From Phoronis australis (lineage: Eukaryota > Phoronida > Phoronidae): DNA of 54,539 nucleotides. The notes below the pieces were generated by a model. It was not told the DNA's origin. It ran no database searches and saw only the letters and a program-made list of their open reading frames with translations. The stretch spans positions 510,955 to 565,493 of the forward strand of contig NMRA01000183.1 in NCBI GenBank assembly GCA_002633005.1. Reading direction: 5' to 3'. The translations under genes were made by a program, and so were the position numbers. Each line of letters starts with the position of its first letter. Position 1 is the first letter of the stretch. Below, in pieces: positions 22,653-54,539 of this stretch.

Positions 22653-24379
22653 CAAAAGTCCTGTCAGTGGTTAAGCCATGACTTAACCACCCCATACTTA
22701 AATTGGTAATAGTCAAGTACAGTGGTCTGGCATTCTGAGAACCAGAGTTTTCTCTACTTTATAACAAGCAATGGATTGGCTTTCAAAATCCATTACTCCT
22801 GTAAGTGACTAGTGACCTTATCTTGGAAAGAAGGCTTGTAAAACGAAACTTTGTGTAACACAACCTGTTACAACACTTCATGGTGTGCATTCAATAACAC
22901 ATAAGATGGATAATGTAGAGTTTTACCTGTCAGAGTCATGGAACTTTTTGAAACCACTAGACTTTCGGTCCCATCTCAAGACCTTTGTCGGGTGGAATGG
23001 CGGGTAACTGAACCCATAGCTGTATTTGTTACGTCATCACCATTGCCTTGTGCCGTGTAATGTGACTGAAAGTTACTGCTTTCAGGAAGTTCCATGACTC
23101 AAATGCCGGTAACTTGAACATTCACTCTATTAACAAAGAAAATAGTTTTGAAACAACTAAGTGCAAACACCATCTCTCTAGTATCTATCAGTAACAATTC
23201 TGTTGACACCCATATAGGAGAGAAAGACAATATTGTCTCACCTTCCAGTCTGTGTTCATCGGCAGCCACAGTAATAGAAACTGGTTTCAGGAAGTCATGA
23301 TCATGATTCAGAAAGAGAATTAAGTCAAATGTTGCGATAATTAGATCATGTAAACATTCAATTTGTAACAAATCCTTTATAACTTCCTGCTGTGAATCTA
23401 GCAGCTTCAGGAGTAAGTGGACTCTCCTCAATTCATAATGTTACATCTAAAGTTTTGAATGCTAACTCTTGTTATTACAAAACTTACAATGAAAAGGGGA
23501 TTCACCTGCAAGTATATTCTGTGCAGCTCAATTCACAAGATATACAATAATGACACATACTGTAGTCCATCCTGATTGTGAACAAATGTCCAGTATTCCC
23601 TACACTGAAAAATAAGCTATGACTGCTGAAACAACCTGCCTGGAGCCACAATGGTCACAGACGTACTCTTCTTAATCTTGGTTTACTGATTACAAAAGCT
23701 GAACACACAATTCTTTCACGTTTTTTGCATTCATTGTTGAGCATGATTTCTGTACTCATCCAATATGTAACTGGGTATGTGGCGCTCCAAAGTCTGAAAC
23801 AAAAAATTAATATAAAACTCCGAGTTTCAAAATACTCACGAAAACAAGATTTCATCAGTTTGAAAAGTGACATTTTTCATGTTTCAAACCAATGATGAAG
23901 ATTTGTACTTGTGTGCTTCATTAAGAGAATAAAAAAGCAATGAAACATCGCACATTGTCATGTACACTGATCGGCTTGAATTCAACAACCCAAAAGTTTT
24001 TGACGTTTTTGGTTATTGTGCTGCCATCATTGAGTGTGTGTGACTTTTGAAGTAAACTCCATGTTGAGAAAGACGATCAAGCACTACAAGTAATGTAAAG
24101 ATTATACAAGGGACAATGTCTGGAAAATATCCAACAAGTACTGTAAGGAGTATACAAGGGACAGTGTCTGGAAAATATCCAACAAAAATTGTTTCACCAC
24201 CACCACCTGTCATCCCAGCTACTGTATGCTGATGGTGAATTCCATTCACAAGAACTGGCCACCTGCTGTTGGCCATCATGACAAGGAATTCTGGGTAAAC
24301 TGTCAGAATGTTTTACGTACTTCATTAGGTGCTCATTCAAAACAGGTCATAGTTCAAACGTGTCACAGGTAATCCTCAC
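22653..24379. other. region downstream of the last certain WASHC5 exon
   Basis: Should hold the WASHC5 3' end. No sequence resembling the usual C-terminus (IFDEF-type motif) was found. There is a 48-bp direct duplication at 24106-24184 (TGTCTGGAAAATATCCAACA twice). Minus-strand open frames at 23099-23431 and 23655-23873 have no recognisable family. Confidence 0.5.
24194..24262 (-). CDS. weak candidate for the terminal WASHC5 exon
   Basis: An AACAGCAG acceptor is followed by GTGGCC in phase 0, giving VASSCEWNSPSAYSSWDD and a TGA after 22 codons. Only the first two residues agree with the vertebrate tail (VAEAHVPN), the pyrimidine tract is poor and the intron would be just 117 bases. Confidence 0.15.
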   Translation of the reverse strand: MASSCEWNSPSAYSSWDDRWWW

Positions 24380-53731
<29,352 letters not shown>

Positions 53732-54539
53732 CTGAAATAAATGGTTAAAAAATTCTCAATCAACATTTGGTACGGCACTCCTCCGGTCACCACCCAGGGG
53801 TTGGTGATAACATGACAGTTAAAAATGGAATTTCTGAGAAATCTGGTGCGGGTGTTTGTGCCCAAAGTTTATTGATGGGGTTAACAGATCAAGAAACTAT
53901 TGACATCATACAACATGAGTCAAAGTAGTAGCAATTAACCAAAAGCACAACAGGCAAAGTGTGAACTCTCAGTGAGATATTGAAAAATGGTGACAAAAAA
54001 TTGCAGTAGTATGAAAGTGGAAAATAGCTCTGCTTCTATAATTGGGTTCAAACTAAGCGATGGCACATCTTAATACACTATGCTCATTAGATCTTCTGCA
54101 AATTATGCTTCACCCTGGTTAAACTACCTAAGTTGTATCAAGTAGCATTCACGCCCAGAGGGACACCTTTGGAGGATTTAGATGAAATACTTCTAACTCA
54201 CACCAATACTACGACAATTAAAAATTTCTCTTGCCCCTTCATTTGCCAATAAAATTGGGAATTGGACTTTATTCCGTTCATACCAGAATTTCCCGTAGAT
54301 AAGTCACCCGATGAAATGTCCATGGGCATTTATTCGGAATATTTTGCTGAAAAACGCCTGTGGGCGTTTATTAGGTGTTACAACTTCTGATGTCAAGTGT
54401 CCAGATAGTGAGATGGTTATTAGGTGTTACAACTTGTGATGTCAAGTGTCCAGATAGTGAGATGGTTATTAGGTGTTACAACTTGTGATGTCAAGTGTCC
54501 AGATAGTGAGATGGTTATTAGTGTTACAACTTGTGATGT
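53732..54539 (-). other. WASHC5: WASHC5 intron upstream of w1, runs off window
   Basis: No sequence like the strumpellin N-terminus was found. A GGGCGTTTATTAGG-type repeat fragment at 54290-54380 leads into the tandem repeat at 54371. Confidence 0.6.
54371..54539 (+). repeat. 49-bp tandem repeat, at least 3.5 copies, continues off window
   Basis: Unit TTAGGTGTTACAACTTGTGA, TGTCAAGTGTCCAGATAGTG, AGATGGTTA at 54371, 54420 and 54469, and a shortened start near 54518. Confidence 0.93.

Noticed and set aside
23099-23431. 110-codon minus-strand frame as a WASHC5 3' exon
   Set aside because: No similarity to the strumpellin C-terminus and no suitable acceptor in phase with exon w26.
24013-24100. 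Alternative terminal WASHC5 exon after the acceptor TTACTTGTAG
   Set aside because: The acceptor is good, but the product CLIVFLNMEFTSKVTHTQ has no likeness to the known tail.

Overview
This is a piece of nuclear DNA from an intron-rich animal. It is AT-rich, genes are split into exons of roughly 30-230 bases by introns mostly of 0.3-3.5 kb, and the introns are full of tandem repeats, foldback elements and SINE/LINE remnants. The proteins are close to those of vertebrates (ACOT13, ENOSF1, strumpellin), which points to an invertebrate deuterostome or a slowly evolving lophotrochozoan. The sequence alone does not allow a species call. There is no bacterial gene, operon, CRISPR array or phage. 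Almost none of the long single-frame ORFs is a gene; the genes were found by assembling exons with splice sites and intron phase.

Layout. (1) 1-2556: intergenic, nothing firm. (2) 2557-4070, minus strand (start possibly at 7176): ACOT13/THEM2-like hotdog-fold acyl-CoA thioesterase; the last two exons are certain and the N-terminal exon is unresolved. Its upstream part holds a repeat element with six regularly spaced CTCF-like motifs and a large foldback element. (3) 7177-8119: short divergent intergenic region with three CACGTG boxes, probably a shared promoter. (4) 8120-22055, plus strand: complete 13-exon ENOSF1 (L-fuconate dehydratase-like enolase-superfamily enzyme, 450 residues, all catalytic residues present). 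(5) 22056-24379: convergent 3' ends. (6) 24380-53731, minus strand: WASHC5 (strumpellin), 26 exons giving 1069 residues without a stop or frameshift. The first ~76 residues lie beyond the right edge and the last ~18 residues could not be placed. (7) 53732-54539: intron of WASHC5 with a tandem repeat running off the window.

How the genes relate. ACOT13 and ENOSF1 are head to head; ENOSF1 and WASHC5 are tail to tail. The three proteins act in different places (acyl-CoA hydrolysis, sugar-acid dehydration, and the endosomal WASH actin-nucleation complex), and nothing suggests a joint pathway beyond possible promoter sharing by the first two.

The unusual material is in the introns: a 40-copy, nearly invariant 50-bp minisatellite; a 40-bp array carrying a 10-bp palindrome; a C-rich 22-bp array with a 550-base gap whose transcript strand could form G-quadruplexes; duplications that copied pieces of two WASHC5 exons with their splice sites; a GC-AG intron; several foldback elements, one with ends that are themselves hairpins. 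I did not find evidence of a new multi-gene system.
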